A stretch of 58,798 nt of DNA, taken from Clostridiaceae bacterium (GTDB lineage Bacteria; Bacillota_A; Clostridia; Clostridiales; Clostridiaceae). Below the pieces are notes generated by a model. The model was not told the DNA's origin. It saw only the letters and a program-made list of their open reading frames with translations, and searched no databases. This document shows, in pieces, positions 45,193 through 54,468 of the stretch (the stretch's first letter is position 1; every line of letters starts with the position of its first letter). The stretch is taken from contig JAQSXU010000011.1 of NCBI GenBank assembly GCA_029256485.1, positions 1-58,798 on the forward strand. The letters run 5' to 3'. The position numbers were made by a program, and so were the translations under genes.

Positions 45193-46257
45193 GTGCAATA
45201 TCCTTGTATAGTAATTAATTTGAGTAAAATAAAACATAATGTGAAGGCCATTATTTCTCTGTGTAATGCTAAGAATATTGAAGTAGTTGGTGTTACAAAA
45301 GTTTTTTGTGCAAGAAAACCAATTGTAAATGCATATATGGAAGGAGGAATAAAGACAATTGGTGATTCTAGAATTGAAAATATTAAGAGACTAAAAGAGT
45401 ACCACTGCAAAAAAATTTTATTAAGAATCCCAATGGAAAGCAATGTTAATGATGTTATAAAATATTGTGATATTAGCCTAAACTCTGAGCTGGATACAAT
45501 TAAAAAACTTTCTCAGGTTGCCAGAAGGATGAATAAAGTTCACAACATTATTCTCATGGTAGATGTAGGAGACTTAAGGGAAGGAATATTAGTTGAAGAT
45601 GTGATTAGTAATGTAAAGCAAATCAAAAATCTAGATAATATTAAACTTTTGGGAATAGGTACTAATTTAACCTGCTACGGAGGGGTAATACCGGATGAAA
45701 ACAATCTTGGAAAATTAATTAAGTTAAAGAATGAAATTGAAAGACTATTTAAACTGAAACTAAGTATTGTTTCTGGCGGTAATTCAAGCAGCCTTTATAT
45801 GGTGTTAAATGGGACCATCCCAGAAGGTATGAATCAACTACGCATTGGTGAAGGTATTGTTCTAGGAAGAGAAACAGCTTTCGGCAACTCAATTCCTGGT
45901 TGCTTTGATGATGCATTCCTTTTAAAGGGTGAAATTATTGAAATTAAAAACAAGCCAACTGTACCTACGGGAATAATAGGAGTGGATGCCTTTGGGGAAA
46001 CCCCTGAATATGAAGATAAAGGCATTAGGAAGAGAGCAATTATAGCCATTGGCAGGCAGGACATTAATGTAGATGGACTTTCCCCATTAGATAAAGATAT
46101 TAGCTTTTTCGGAGGGAGCAGTGATCATTTGTTAATAGATATAACGGATTGTAATCATGACTATAAAATCGGTGATATCATAGACTTCACTATGGATTAT
46201 GGATGTTTATTAAAAGCTATGACTTCACCATATGTTAAAAAAAATTATGTAGATTGA
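45193..46257 (+). CDS. orr: Ornithine racemase
   Basis: The 354-residue PLP enzyme has the alanine-racemase N-terminal TIM-barrel type (fold III). The PLP Lys is K36 in VVGVTKVFCARK; IVSGGNSSSLYMV, GMNQLRIGEGIVLGRET and the GRQDINVDGLSPLDKDI region fit the ornithine/lysine racemase group. It converts L- to D-ornithine, the substrate of OraSE. It starts at GTG 45193 after a run of AGGAGAAGGGGGA. Its placement between the reactivase gene and ord supports the assignment. Confidence 0.92.
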   Translation: MQYPCIVINLSKIKHNVKAIISLCNAKNIEVVGVTKVFCARKPIVNAYMEGGIKTIGDSRIENIKRLKEYHCKKILLRIPMESNVNDVIKYCDISLNSELDTIKKLSQVARRMNKVHNIILMVDVGDLREGILVEDVISNVKQIKNLDNIKLLGIGTNLTCYGGVIPDENNLGKLIKLKNEIERLFKLKLSIVSGGNSSSLYMVLNGTIPEGMNQLRIGEGIVLGRETAFGNSIPGCFDDAFLLKGEIIEIKNKPTVPTGIIGVDAFGETPEYEDKGIRKRAIIAIGRQDINVDGLSPLDKDISFFGGSSDHLLIDITDCNHDYKIGDIIDFTMDYGCLLKAMTSPYVKKNYVD

Positions 46258-46279
46258 TTTAGAGATTGGGGGATTATTA

Positions 46280-47329
46280 ATGAGTAATAAAGTTAGAGTA
46301 GTAATTTGCGGTTTAGGTTCTATGGGCAGCGGCATTGCCAAAATGATTATAAACAAACAAGGCTTCGATATTGTTGGGGCTATAGATATGGATAAAGATA
46401 AAGTTGGCAAAACACTAAGTGAAGTATTAAATATTGATTTTAATGAAGATAACCATTTAATTATTACAAATGATTATAGAAAAGTAATTAAAAAGAATTT
46501 TGCTGATGTAATTATATTAGCCACCTCTTCCTTTACAAAGGTTGTATTTCCATTAATAAAATTAGCCGCTGAAGCAGGTATGAACGTAGTTACAACAGCA
46601 GAAGAAATGTCTTTTCCGAGGGCGTTGGATAAAGAATTAAGTGAGGAAATGGATAGAATAGCAAAAGAAAATAATATTTCTATTTTAGGCACCGGAGTTA
46701 ATCCAGGATTTATAATGGATTATGTGGTTATAATGCTCACTGGTGTGTGTGAATCAGTAGAAAGCATAAAAGTTTCAAGGATTAATGATTTATCTTGTTT
46801 CGGTAAAGCTGTAATGGAAGAACAGGGAATAGGATTAAAAAAAGAAGATTTTATTAAAGGAGTCAATGATAACACAATAGCAGGCCATGTTGGGTTTATT
46901 CAATCCTTTGGGATGATGGAGGAAGCTTTTAATATAAAGTTTGATAAAGTTACACAGGAGAAAGAGCCTATAATATCCAATATACAGCGTTCAACCAGCA
47001 TTGCATCTGTAAAACCTGGCCATGTTACAGGCTGCAGGCAGTTAGGGCATGGCTATTTAGGTGACAAGGTATTTGTAGATATGGAACATCCTCAGCAGGT
47101 ACGACCAGATATAGAGAATATAGATACTGGAGATTATATTAATATCAATGGAAATCCAAATTTAAATGTACAAATTAAGCCTGAAATACCTGGTGGAATA
47201 GCAACTATTGCAATTTGTGTAAACATGATTCCTCATGTAATAAACTCTTCACCTGGTTTAAAAACCATGTTAGATTTACCAATTCCCCGTGTAATACTAG
47301 GAGACGTAAGAGATTTAATACGAAAATAA
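46280..47329 (+). CDS. ord: 2,4-diaminopentanoate dehydrogenase (intact copy)
   Basis: The 349-residue NAD(P)-dependent dehydrogenase oxidatively deaminates 2,4-diaminopentanoate to 2-amino-4-oxopentanoate. The Rossmann start RVVICGLGSMGSGIAKMI, the GTGVNPGFIMD motif and MEHPQQVRPDIENIDTGDYI are typical. GATTGGGGGA precedes ATG 46280. It is the last gene of the operon; a terminator follows 3 bases after the stop. A frameshifted paralogue opens the same operon, so this copy must carry the activity if that one is truly broken. Confidence 0.94.
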   Translation: MSNKVRVVICGLGSMGSGIAKMIINKQGFDIVGAIDMDKDKVGKTLSEVLNIDFNEDNHLIITNDYRKVIKKNFADVIILATSSFTKVVFPLIKLAAEAGMNVVTTAEEMSFPRALDKELSEEMDRIAKENNISILGTGVNPGFIMDYVVIMLTGVCESVESIKVSRINDLSCFGKAVMEEQGIGLKKEDFIKGVNDNTIAGHVGFIQSFGMMEEAFNIKFDKVTQEKEPIISNIQRSTSIASVKPGHVTGCRQLGHGYLGDKVFVDMEHPQQVRPDIENIDTGDYININGNPNLNVQIKPEIPGGIATIAICVNMIPHVINSSPGLKTMLDLPIPRVILGDVRDLIRK

Positions 47330-47332
47330 ACT

Positions 47333-47365
47333 AAAGGACATGAAATAAATTATTTCATGTCCTTT
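47333..47365 (+). terminator. Terminator of the ornithine operon
   Basis: AAAGGACATGAAATA and TATTTCATGTCCTTT pair perfectly over 15 bp around a 3-base loop, then a short T run. Confidence 0.88.
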
Positions 47366-47369
47366 TAAT

Positions 47370-47381
47370 AATACGAACATT
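47370..47381 (+). promoter_or_regulatory. PurBox-like motif upstream of purL
   Basis: AATACGAACATT contains the CGAAC core of the Bacillus PurR box (CCGAAC in consensus; one C is replaced by A here). Confidence 0.4.
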
Positions 47382-47476
47382 ATTATTAATATTTAAAATA
47401 GTTTCATTTAATATCTATGAATATTAGAACAAATATGTTATAATATAAAGCGAATAAATCAAACAATATTGAACTT

Positions 47477-47488
47477 ATTGTTCGTATT
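47477..47488 (-). promoter_or_regulatory. Second PurBox-like motif, inverted, in the purL leader
   Basis: Read on the minus strand, AATACGAACAAT is almost identical to the first box. It lies between the predicted TATAAT (47439-47444) and the purL ribosome binding site, so the two boxes flank the promoter in inverted orientation. Confidence 0.4.
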
Positions 47489-47503
47489 TAAGGAGTGGTA
47501 AAG

Positions 47504-50500
47504 ATGAAGGATAGAGTAAATAGAATATTTGTTGAAAAAAAACCAGAATATGCTGTAGAAAGCCATATATTGCTTCAGGATTTAAAATTAAGTTTACATT
47601 TAGAAAATTTAAATGATGTAAAAATTATTAACAGATATGACATTCAAGGTATCTCAGATGAGGAATACGAAACTTCTAAAAAAACCATTTTTTCTGAGCC
47701 AAATGTAGATTATATATATGAAGAACAATTACCTGCTTATGAAAAAAGTTTAATTTTTGCCACTGAATATTTGCCAGGTCAATATGACCAAAGGGCAGAT
47801 TCTGCATCTCAATGTCTTCAGATTCTTACAAAAAAGGAAAACATTTTAGTTAAATATGCTAAAGTGTTTGTTATAACTGGCAATATAACCGCTGAAGATT
47901 TTAATAAAATAAAGCAGTATTGCATAAATCCAGTTGATTCAAGAGAGGCTTCTTTAGTTAAACCTGATAAAATCGAAAGCGTTGTAAATTTACCTGAAAG
48001 TGTTGAAACATTGGATAAATTTATCTCACTTAGCGAGAATCAACTGAAGGACTTTTACAATGAAAAAAATTTAGCAATGAGTTTTAGTGACTTGAAATTT
48101 GTACAAAGCTATTTTGCATCAGAAAAGAAAAATCCAACAATTACAGAAATAAAGGTTATAGATACTTACTGGTCAGATCACTGCAGACATACAACCTTTA
48201 TGACAGAAATAAATAATGTTGAATTTAGCAATGATAATTCAACTGCGCCAATTAAAAATACTTTTGAGGAATATCTTAACAGCCGTGATTATGTTTATGG
48301 AGAGAAAGATAAGCCAAAATGTCTTATGGACTTAGCCGTAATTGGTATGAAGGAATTAAGAAAAAAAGGACTGCTATGCGATTTAGAAGAGTCAGAAGAA
48401 ATCAATGCCTGCAGTATTGAGGTTGATGCTGAAATTGATGGTAAAACAGAAAAATGGCTTGTAATGTTTAAAAATGAAACACATAATCATCCTACTGAGA
48501 TCGAGCCCTTTGGAGGAGCAGCTACATGCTTGGGTGGAGCAATAAGAGATCCACTTTCAGGAAGATCATACGTTTATCAAGCTATGAGAGTTACCGGAAG
48601 CGGCAACCCCAAAGTAAGTTTAGATGAAACGTTACCTGGCAAATTACCACAAAAGAAAATAACCTTAGGAGCTGCACATGGCTATAGTTCTTATGGTAAT
48701 CAAATTGGCATTGCCACTGGATGCGTATCTGAAGTATATCATCCTGGATATGTGGCCAAGAGAATGGAAATAGGAGCAGTAATTGGTGCTGCACCTAAAG
48801 AAAATGTCATACGTGAAGAACCATTAGAAGGTGATAAGATTATTCTTGTTGGCGGAAGAACAGGCAGAGACGGATGCGGCGGAGCAACTGGTTCCTCTAA
48901 AAAACATACAGAATGTTCATTGGAGAGTTGTGGTGCAGAAGTACAAAAGGGTAATGCTCCAACTGAGAGAAAAATTCAAAGATTGTTTAGAAACGAAAAA
49001 GTAAGCAAATTAATAAAGAGATGTAATGACTTTGGGGCAGGCGGAGTATGCGTTGCCATCGGTGAGTTAAGTGATGGTCTTGTGATAAATTTAGATCTAG
49101 TTCCGAAAAAATATGAAGGCCTAGATGGAACTGAATTAGCAATTTCTGAATCCCAGGAAAGAATGGCTGTAGTTGTTTCTAAAGATAAAGCAGATGAATT
49201 TATACATTTTGCATCTTTAGAGAACTTAGAGGCTATAACTGTAGCAGAAGTTACTGCAGAAAAAAGGTTGAAAATGTATTGGAATGGTACTGCCATAGTT
49301 GATATAAGCAGAGAGTTTCTTAATACAAATGGAGTAAGGCAAAAAACGGATGTTTTTGTACAAGCACCATGTGATATAAGCACATACTTTCATAACAATG
49401 TTAGTTCAGATTCTATACAACATGAGTTATTTTATAGATTATCACAGCTTAATGGCTGCAGTGAAAAAGGGTTGGTAGAGAGATTTGACAGTACTATTGG
49501 TGCAGGCACTGTAATTATGCCATTTGGCGGAAAATATCAAAGGACACCTTCAGAGGCAATGGTGGCTAAACTACCAGTAAGGCACGGTAATACAACAACT
49601 GCAACAGCTATGGCTTATGGCTTTAACCCATATATTTGTGAGCTCAGTCCATATCATGGCGCGGTATATTCAGTTATTGAATCAGTTTCAAAGGTAGTAG
49701 CTGCTGGCGGTAATTATAAAAATATAAAGTTAACACTACAGGAATATTTTGAAAAATTGGGTAATAAGCCAGAAAGATGGGGGAAACCATTTGCTGCATT
49801 ATTAGGTGCTTATAAGGTTCAAAGGGAACTTGAAATTGCTGCAATTGGCGGAAAAGATAGTATGTCTGGCAGCTTTAATGATTTAGATGTTCCACCATCA
49901 TTAGTATCATTTTCTGTAGGCATAATTAATAGTAGCAAAGCCATTTCTCCTGAATTTAAAAAAATCAATAGTAAAATAGTTTATATACCTGTAAATATGG
50001 ACGAGTTTTATTTACCTGATTTTAACTCATTAAAGAAGAATTTTGAAAAAGTTTCGCGCCTGATTAATGAAGGAAAAGTTATATCAGCACAAAGTATTAA
50101 AAACAATGGTATTTTATATGCAGTAAGTATAATGTGCTTTGGCAATAAACTAGGTTTCAATTTTATAGAAAATATTAAAAAAGATGATTTATTTAATGCT
50201 GAGTATGGCGCATTCATACTTGAATTTAACAATAATGTTGACATCACAAAAGAGCTTGAAGGCATCAATTATAAAATTATTGGAATAACACAATCAGAAC
50301 CTTTTATAAATATAGACAAAGAGAAAATTTCTTTAGATGAAGCACATTATGCATGGAGTCATACATTAGAAGAGATATTTCCAACAGAATCCGAAAAGAC
50401 AACTATGGATATTCAGGATATAAAATTTGAATATAGAAGTAAAAAAACTCCAGCAATTAAAACTGCAAAGCCAAGAGTATTTATACCTGCTTTTCCAGGA

Positions 50501-51265
50501 ACTAATTGTGAATATGATTCTGAAAGATCATTTATTAATGCTGGTGCAGAAGTAAACACATTTATTTTTAGGAACTTATCATCACAGGATATATCAAACT
50601 CTATAAAGGTAATGGCAGAAGAAATTAGAAAAAGCCAAATTATTATGATTCCCGGTGGGTTCAGTGCTGGTGATGAGCCTGATGGTTCTGGTAAATTTAT
50701 CGCTAATGTATTTAGAAATTCAGAAATTAAGGAAGCTGTGATGGAATTAATAAAGAATAGGGATGGTTTGATACTAGGAATATGCAATGGATTCCAGGCC
50801 CTAATAAAACTTGGCCTTGTTCCTTATGGTGAAATTAGAGACATTGATGAAGATAGTCCAACATTAACATATAACAAAATTGGAAGACACGTTTCAACCA
50901 TGGTAAACACTAAGGTAACTTCGGTTCTTTCTCCATGGCTATCCAAAGTTAATATTAGCGATATTCACACTGTACCAGTTTCCCATGGTGAGGGAAGATT
51001 TGTTGCAAACCAATCATTTATCAAAAAGCTTATTGAAAATGGACAAATTGCAACACAATATGTAGATTTAGATGGACATGCCACCTACGATATTAACTAT
51101 AATCCTAATGGTTCATATTTTGCTGTAGAAGGCATTACAAGTCCTGATGGAAGAGTATTGGGTAAAATGGCTCACAGTGAAAGAAGCGGCATGGATATTT
51201 GTAAAAACATATTAGGTAATAAAGATCAAAGAATATTCCAGTCCGGAGTTGAATACTTTAAATAA
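47504..51265 (+). CDS. purL: Phosphoribosylformylglycinamidine synthase (single chain)
   Basis: The 1253-residue large-type FGAM synthase makes FGAM from FGAR, glutamine and ATP in purine synthesis. PurS-like, PurL-like and PurQ-like parts are fused, as in many clostridia and streptococci. Landmarks are TYWSDHCRHTTF, FKNETHNHPTEIEPFGGAATCLGGAIRD, GDKIILVGGRTGRDGCGGATGSS and, in the C-terminal glutaminase, AFPGTNCEYDSERSF, PGGFSAGDEPDGSGKF, the nucleophile GICNGFQALIKLG and SHGEGRFVA. ATG 47504 follows AAGGAG. It stands apart from other pur genes, between its own PurBox-like motifs and a terminator. Confidence 0.96.
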   Translation: MKDRVNRIFVEKKPEYAVESHILLQDLKLSLHLENLNDVKIINRYDIQGISDEEYETSKKTIFSEPNVDYIYEEQLPAYEKSLIFATEYLPGQYDQRADSASQCLQILTKKENILVKYAKVFVITGNITAEDFNKIKQYCINPVDSREASLVKPDKIESVVNLPESVETLDKFISLSENQLKDFYNEKNLAMSFSDLKFVQSYFASEKKNPTITEIKVIDTYWSDHCRHTTFMTEINNVEFSNDNSTAPIKNTFEEYLNSRDYVYGEKDKPKCLMDLAVIGMKELRKKGLLCDLEESEEINACSIEVDAEIDGKTEKWLVMFKNETHNHPTEIEPFGGAATCLGGAIRDPLSGRSYVYQAMRVTGSGNPKVSLDETLPGKLPQKKITLGAAHGYSSYGNQIGIATGCVSEVYHPGYVAKRMEIGAVIGAAPKENVIREEPLEGDKIILVGGRTGRDGCGGATGSSKKHTECSLESCGAEVQKGNAPTERKIQRLFRNEKVSKLIKRCNDFGAGGVCVAIGELSDGLVINLDLVPKKYEGLDGTELAISESQERMAVVVSKDKADEFIHFASLENLEAITVAEVTAEKRLKMYWNGTAIVDISREFLNTNGVRQKTDVFVQAPCDISTYFHNNVSSDSIQHELFYRLSQLNGCSEKGLVERFDSTIGAGTVIMPFGGKYQRTPSEAMVAKLPVRHGNTTTATAMAYGFNPYICELSPYHGAVYSVIESVSKVVAAGGNYKNIKLTLQEYFEKLGNKPERWGKPFAALLGAYKVQRELEIAAIGGKDSMSGSFNDLDVPPSLVSFSVGIINSSKAISPEFKKINSKIVYIPVNMDEFYLPDFNSLKKNFEKVSRLINEGKVISAQSIKNNGILYAVSIMCFGNKLGFNFIENIKKDDLFNAEYGAFILEFNNNVDITKELEGINYKIIGITQSEPFINIDKEKISLDEAHYAWSHTLEEIFPTESEKTTMDIQDIKFEYRSKKTPAIKTAKPRVFIPAFPGTNCEYDSERSFINAGAEVNTFIFRNLSSQDISNSIKVMAEEIRKSQIIMIPGGFSAGDEPDGSGKFIANVFRNSEIKEAVMELIKNRDGLILGICNGFQALIKLGLVPYGEIRDIDEDSPTLTYNKIGRHVSTMVNTKVTSVLSPWLSKVNISDIHTVPVSHGEGRFVANQSFIKKLIENGQIATQYVDLDGHATYDINYNPNGSYFAVEGITSPDGRVLGKMAHSERSGMDICKNILGNKDQRIFQSGVEYFK

Positions 51266-51274
51266 TCATTATAT

Positions 51275-51313
51275 GCAGTAAACTTACTAAGATGTGAGTT
51301 TGCTGCCTTTTTT
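51275..51313 (+). terminator. Terminator of purL
   Basis: GCAGTAAACTTAC and GTGAGTTTGCTGC pair over 13 bp (two G-T pairs), followed by a C and six T. Confidence 0.8.
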
Positions 51314-51447
51314 AACAAATTAACTAAATTTATAGAATTGACAGAATATTTTACCAAGTGTAAAATATTAAGTAGGTAGTAATCCAATTGTATACTTAAT
51401 TTGTTAAATTTTGGATTAATCTCCCATTATATAATGGTGGTGATATT

Positions 51448-51927
51448 ATGCATATCCATATAATATTGAGCTTTTGGGGTATTTCAATATTTTTTATGAT
51501 CATTTCTTTTTTGTACACACTGATAAAAGTATTTAGAAGAGCTAAATACGGTAATGCAGTTTTTAAGGTTCAAAGTTCTAAGTACAGAACGGGATTAAAT
51601 TCAAAAAAAGAAATATCAATGACTGTTAAGCCTTTTAAATATAATAATACAGTGTATTTGCCAGTAACATACGTTATGAAAGCATTAGGTATAAAAAATG
51701 CCAAAAATCAAGGGCAGGAAACCATAATAAAATATAGTGATAAAATTATTACAATAAGTGAAAATTTGATTACAGTATGTGAAACTGGAGTAAATACATG
51801 TGAGAAAATGAGCAGCGAAATTAAATATATGAACAATGAAATGATGATTCCTCTTGTGTATTGTAAAGACATGTTTGATGTAAGTACTGAATACAATAAA
51901 ATTACTGATGAAATAGTACTATGGTAG
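51448..51927 (+). CDS. Membrane-anchored copper amine oxidase N-terminal-like domain protein
   Basis: The 159-residue protein has one N-terminal membrane span (residues about 5-27, LSFWGISIFFMIISFLYTLIKVF). Its outer domain resembles the copper-amine-oxidase N-like repeat common in clostridial cell-surface proteins (VKPFKYNNTVYLPVTYVMKALGIK, then QETIIKYSDKIITI, then MMIPLVYCKDMFDV). This domain is thought to be structural or peptidoglycan-associated; no copper or amine oxidase activity is implied. GGTGGTGATATT precedes ATG 51448. Confidence 0.6.
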   Translation: MHIHIILSFWGISIFFMIISFLYTLIKVFRRAKYGNAVFKVQSSKYRTGLNSKKEISMTVKPFKYNNTVYLPVTYVMKALGIKNAKNQGQETIIKYSDKIITISENLITVCETGVNTCEKMSSEIKYMNNEMMIPLVYCKDMFDVSTEYNKITDEIVLW

Positions 51928-51932
51928 ATAAA

Positions 51933-51972
51933 AAGCTGTAGACTTTATGTATTTGTATAAAGTCCACAGCTT
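51933..51972. terminator. Bidirectional terminator between convergent genes
   Basis: AAGCTGTAGACTTTAT and ATAAAGTCCACAGCTT pair with one mismatch around an 8-base loop. Confidence 0.8.
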
Positions 51973-51979
51973 CATTATT

Positions 51980-52639
51980 TTATGCCGGTAAATAAGTATT
52001 GCCATCTAGAGGAAGAACTGCTTCAAGATTAGGTTTACCACTAGCTAAGCCTATTATATAAATGGTAATGAATCTATCTGGTTTTAATACCATATTTGGA
52101 ATAATCAAAACTCTTTTGTTTGTTCCTGTATCATACACTTCAAAAGTGTATCTTCCAGGTGAAACAGCCTTGTAGCCCGGAATCTTTTTAAATTGCATGT
52201 TATTAAATAATACTGTACCATCTGACAGCTTTAAATCCAATGAAGAAGAATCCTGAGAAAGATTTACAAATCTAATCATTGTTTTTGTGTTGTCTATTTC
52301 CGACTTAGGGTCATTTATCAGAAATAAATCCACGTTTCCAATGTTATTTATTACACCTATAGTATATATTATTTGTTCGGGTATCATTATATTTTTGTTT
52401 ATTATAGGATTTTCTTTACTGCCAGAAACATATAGCTTAATATTATATGCTCCAGGTATCAAAGGAACGTATGAAGAAAATTGTTTAAAGATAAGATTTC
52501 TTACAGCTAATTTGTCATTTATATATACATCCACTGCAGGTGCACCAGGTGATGCGTGAAAAAACCTAATATATGATCTTAAAGGTTTTGTTTCTCGATG
52601 TAAATCTCTAAACTGGTTAACAAAAGGACATTTAAACAT
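51980..52639 (-). CDS. DUF4397 domain protein with two repeats
   Basis: The 219-residue protein contains two tandem strand-rich DUF4397 units. The first is YIRFFHASPGAPAVDVYINDKLAVRNLIFKQFSSYVPLIPGAYNIKLY. The second is MIRFVNLSQDSSSLDLKLSDGTVLFNNMQFKKIPGYKAVSPGRYTFEVY. No signal peptide is seen, unusual for a domain mostly found in secreted proteins. It may be a spore or cell-envelope protein, which is inference. AAAGGTGTT precedes the ATG at 52639. It shares its upstream region, with repeated ATATTGTTAT motifs, with the divergent DUF3232 gene. Confidence 0.82.
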   Translation of the reverse strand: MFKCPFVNQFRDLHRETKPLRSYIRFFHASPGAPAVDVYINDKLAVRNLIFKQFSSYVPLIPGAYNIKLYVSGSKENPIINKNIMIPEQIIYTIGVINNIGNVDLFLINDPKSEIDNTKTMIRFVNLSQDSSSLDLKLSDGTVLFNNMQFKKIPGYKAVSPGRYTFEVYDTGTNKRVLIIPNMVLKPDRFITIYIIGLASGKPNLEAVLPLDGNTYLPA

Positions 52640-52668
52640 GAAAACACCTTTCTTAAATATTATTCACA

Positions 52669-52769
52669 ATAACAATATATGTAAAAAAGTAAATATTGTT
52701 ATAAATATTAAAGTTTCAAATAATTTTTTGTTTTTAATAAAGTGAACATGAAATATAGCATATTGTTAT
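52669..52769. repeat. Three ATATTGTTAT motifs in a divergent promoter region
   Basis: ATATTGTTAT occurs inverted at 52669-52678 and direct at 52693-52702 and 52760-52769. The first two form an inverted repeat with a 14-base centre. The third is extended by A to give TATAAT and may be a -10 box. Confidence 0.45.
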
Positions 52770-52825
52770 AATTATTTTAATAAATTAGATTGAGGCCAAA
52801 ATAAAACTAATTGGAGGTAAACTAA

Positions 52826-53197
52826 ATGATTCGAGAGAAAGCAGTTTGCTTTTTAAGAACTATTTCCAATTCTCAAGATGCAGATTGCATGGAATTAGTT
52901 GAAGATCTAGTTACATGCTGTGGAGAATACGCAAGCAAAAAGGTCACTTTAGAAGCTGCTTTACTTGTGGCAAAGTACACTAAGGAAGCCAATGGGTATA
53001 TAGAATATATAAAAAAACTAGACAAGCAATTGAAGGAATCCAATACAGATCTAAGAGATACAGTAAAAGCAGTAAACAGAATATGCAGGCAATACGATTT
53101 ACCATTGATCTTTGATGGGAATGAAGATAGTTATGCAGAGTTACTTAAATTTACTAATATGGTAGTTGAAGAAATGTCAATGGAGAAAATAACTTAA
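52826..53197 (+). CDS. Small helical protein, DUF3232-like
   Basis: The 123-residue, all-helical protein has a conserved-looking N-terminus AVCFLRTISNSQDADCMELVEDLVTCCGEYASKKVTLEAALLVAKY and a Cys pair (CC near residue 31). It resembles the clostridial DUF3232 family; function unknown. GGAGGTAAAC precedes ATG 52826. It stands alone between a divergent DUF4397 gene and a terminator. Confidence 0.6.
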   Translation: MIREKAVCFLRTISNSQDADCMELVEDLVTCCGEYASKKVTLEAALLVAKYTKEANGYIEYIKKLDKQLKESNTDLRDTVKAVNRICRQYDLPLIFDGNEDSYAELLKFTNMVVEEMSMEKIT

Positions 53198-53209
53198 TAT
53201 TTAATTTAT

Positions 53210-53245
53210 AACTATAGCATAAGTATTAACTGCTATAGTTTTTTT
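53210..53245 (+). terminator. Terminator after the DUF3232-like gene
   Basis: AACTATAGCA and TGCTATAGTT pair around an 11-base loop and are followed by TTTTT. Confidence 0.82.
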
Positions 53246-53340
53246 CTTAAAAATTATTATTAATTGTTAATTATAGGTTAAATTTTTCATTGATATTACG
53301 ATAATAAGTAAAAGACATTATATTATTGGAGGAATTGAGA

Positions 53341-54366
53341 ATGAAATTTATTTCTTTGTTTAGGCTAAAATCTAAAGGCAGAGCAGAAATAGCAAATATT
53401 GAAGAAGGATCAAATAGTACAATTGAAAACATTAAAACATCAATTGCTGGAGTTAAAAATACCTCACAAAAAATAGACGGTGCCGCAGTAACATTAAACT
53501 CAACATCTGAGCAAATGGTAACTGCAGCAAATGAAGTTGCTACTGCTGTACAAGAAGTTGCAAAAGGAGCATCTGAACAAGCAAATGAATTAATGGATGT
53601 TGTAAATTTGCTATCTAATTTATCTGATCAAATTAATGAAGTGGATAATAAACTTAATACTGTAAAGGATAGAAGCCTTGAAACTGAAAACATGGCTACA
53701 AATGGCACAAATATTATCAATGGATTAGTTCAATCTATTGTTGATGTAAAAGGATCCTTCGATACTGTTATGGAAAAGGTAAAAGGACTATCTCAATCAG
53801 TTTCTAAAATAGGACACATCACAGATATAATTAATAGTATTTCAGAACAAACTAATTTATTAGCTTTAAATGCTGCTATTGAAGCCGCAAGAGCTGGAGA
53901 ACAGGGCAGAGGATTTGCAGTAGTAGCAGATGAAATAAGAAAATTAGCAGAGCAATCTAAAAATTCATCAACTGAAATTATTAGCTTAGTAAAATCAGTT
54001 ACTGCAGAAACTGAAGATGTAATAGTAAATTCAAATAACTTAAATGATCTTATAGAAAGTCAAGCGATTTCTGCAAATGATACTATAATATCTTTTGAAG
54101 ATATTAAAACTTCTGTTAAATCAATACCAGCTGTTATAGAAGATACTCATAATTCTTTAGGCAATGCAATCGAAGCAAAAAATGTGGTATTAAATAAGGT
54201 TCAAAATGTTTCAGCAGTAGCAGAGGAGGTATCGGCTTCATCTGAAGAAATATCAGCATCCTCTGAAGAAATGTTATCATCAGCAGAAGAGGTTTCCAAT
54301 TTGGCCACAGCAGTTCAAAACACATCCATGGAATTAAATAAAGAAGTTAGTGTATTAAAATTTTGA
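53341..54366 (+). CDS. Soluble methyl-accepting chemotaxis-type protein
   Basis: The 341-residue protein consists almost only of the MCP signalling coiled coil, with the hairpin tip [40 protein letters not shown] at residues about 170-208. It has no membrane segment and no recognisable sensor domain. A repeated [20 protein letters not shown] patch near the C-terminus is a possible methylation region. It is therefore a cytoplasmic transducer or a scaffold whose input comes from a partner. ATG 53341 follows GGAGGAATTGAGA; the TTG at 53326 in the same frame lies upstream of that site. No che genes lie nearby. Confidence 0.9.
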   Translation: MKFISLFRLKSKGRAEIANIEEGSNSTIENIKTSIAGVKNTSQKIDGAAVTLNSTSEQMVTAANEVATAVQEVAKGASEQANELMDVVNLLSNLSDQINEVDNKLNTVKDRSLETENMATNGTNIINGLVQSIVDVKGSFDTVMEKVKGLSQSVSKIGHITDIINSISEQTNLLALNAAIEAARAGEQGRGFAVVADEIRKLAEQSKNSSTEIISLVKSVTAETEDVIVNSNNLNDLIESQAISANDTIISFEDIKTSVKSIPAVIEDTHNSLGNAIEAKNVVLNKVQNVSAVAEEVSASSEEISASSEEMLSSAEEVSNLATAVQNTSMELNKEVSVLKF

Positions 54367-54380
54367 TTGCAAATTTATAA

Positions 54381-54420
54381 AAAGCTCTTTTTAGATATTT
54401 ACCTAAGAAGAGCTTTTTTA
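54381..54420. terminator. Terminator between the MCP and methyltransferase genes
   Basis: AAAGCTCTT and AAGAGCTTT pair around an 18-base partly paired loop, followed by a T run. Confidence 0.78.
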
Positions 54421-54468
54421 TAAACAGCGAAAATAAATGTAATTATTTCCCTGGTAATATATTCAAAA

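Noticed and set aside
47382..47503. Purine (guanine) or PRPP riboswitch upstream of purL
   Set aside because: The conserved purine-aptamer cores (such as TATA-N-GG and the loop-loop partners) are absent; only PurBox-like sequences are present.
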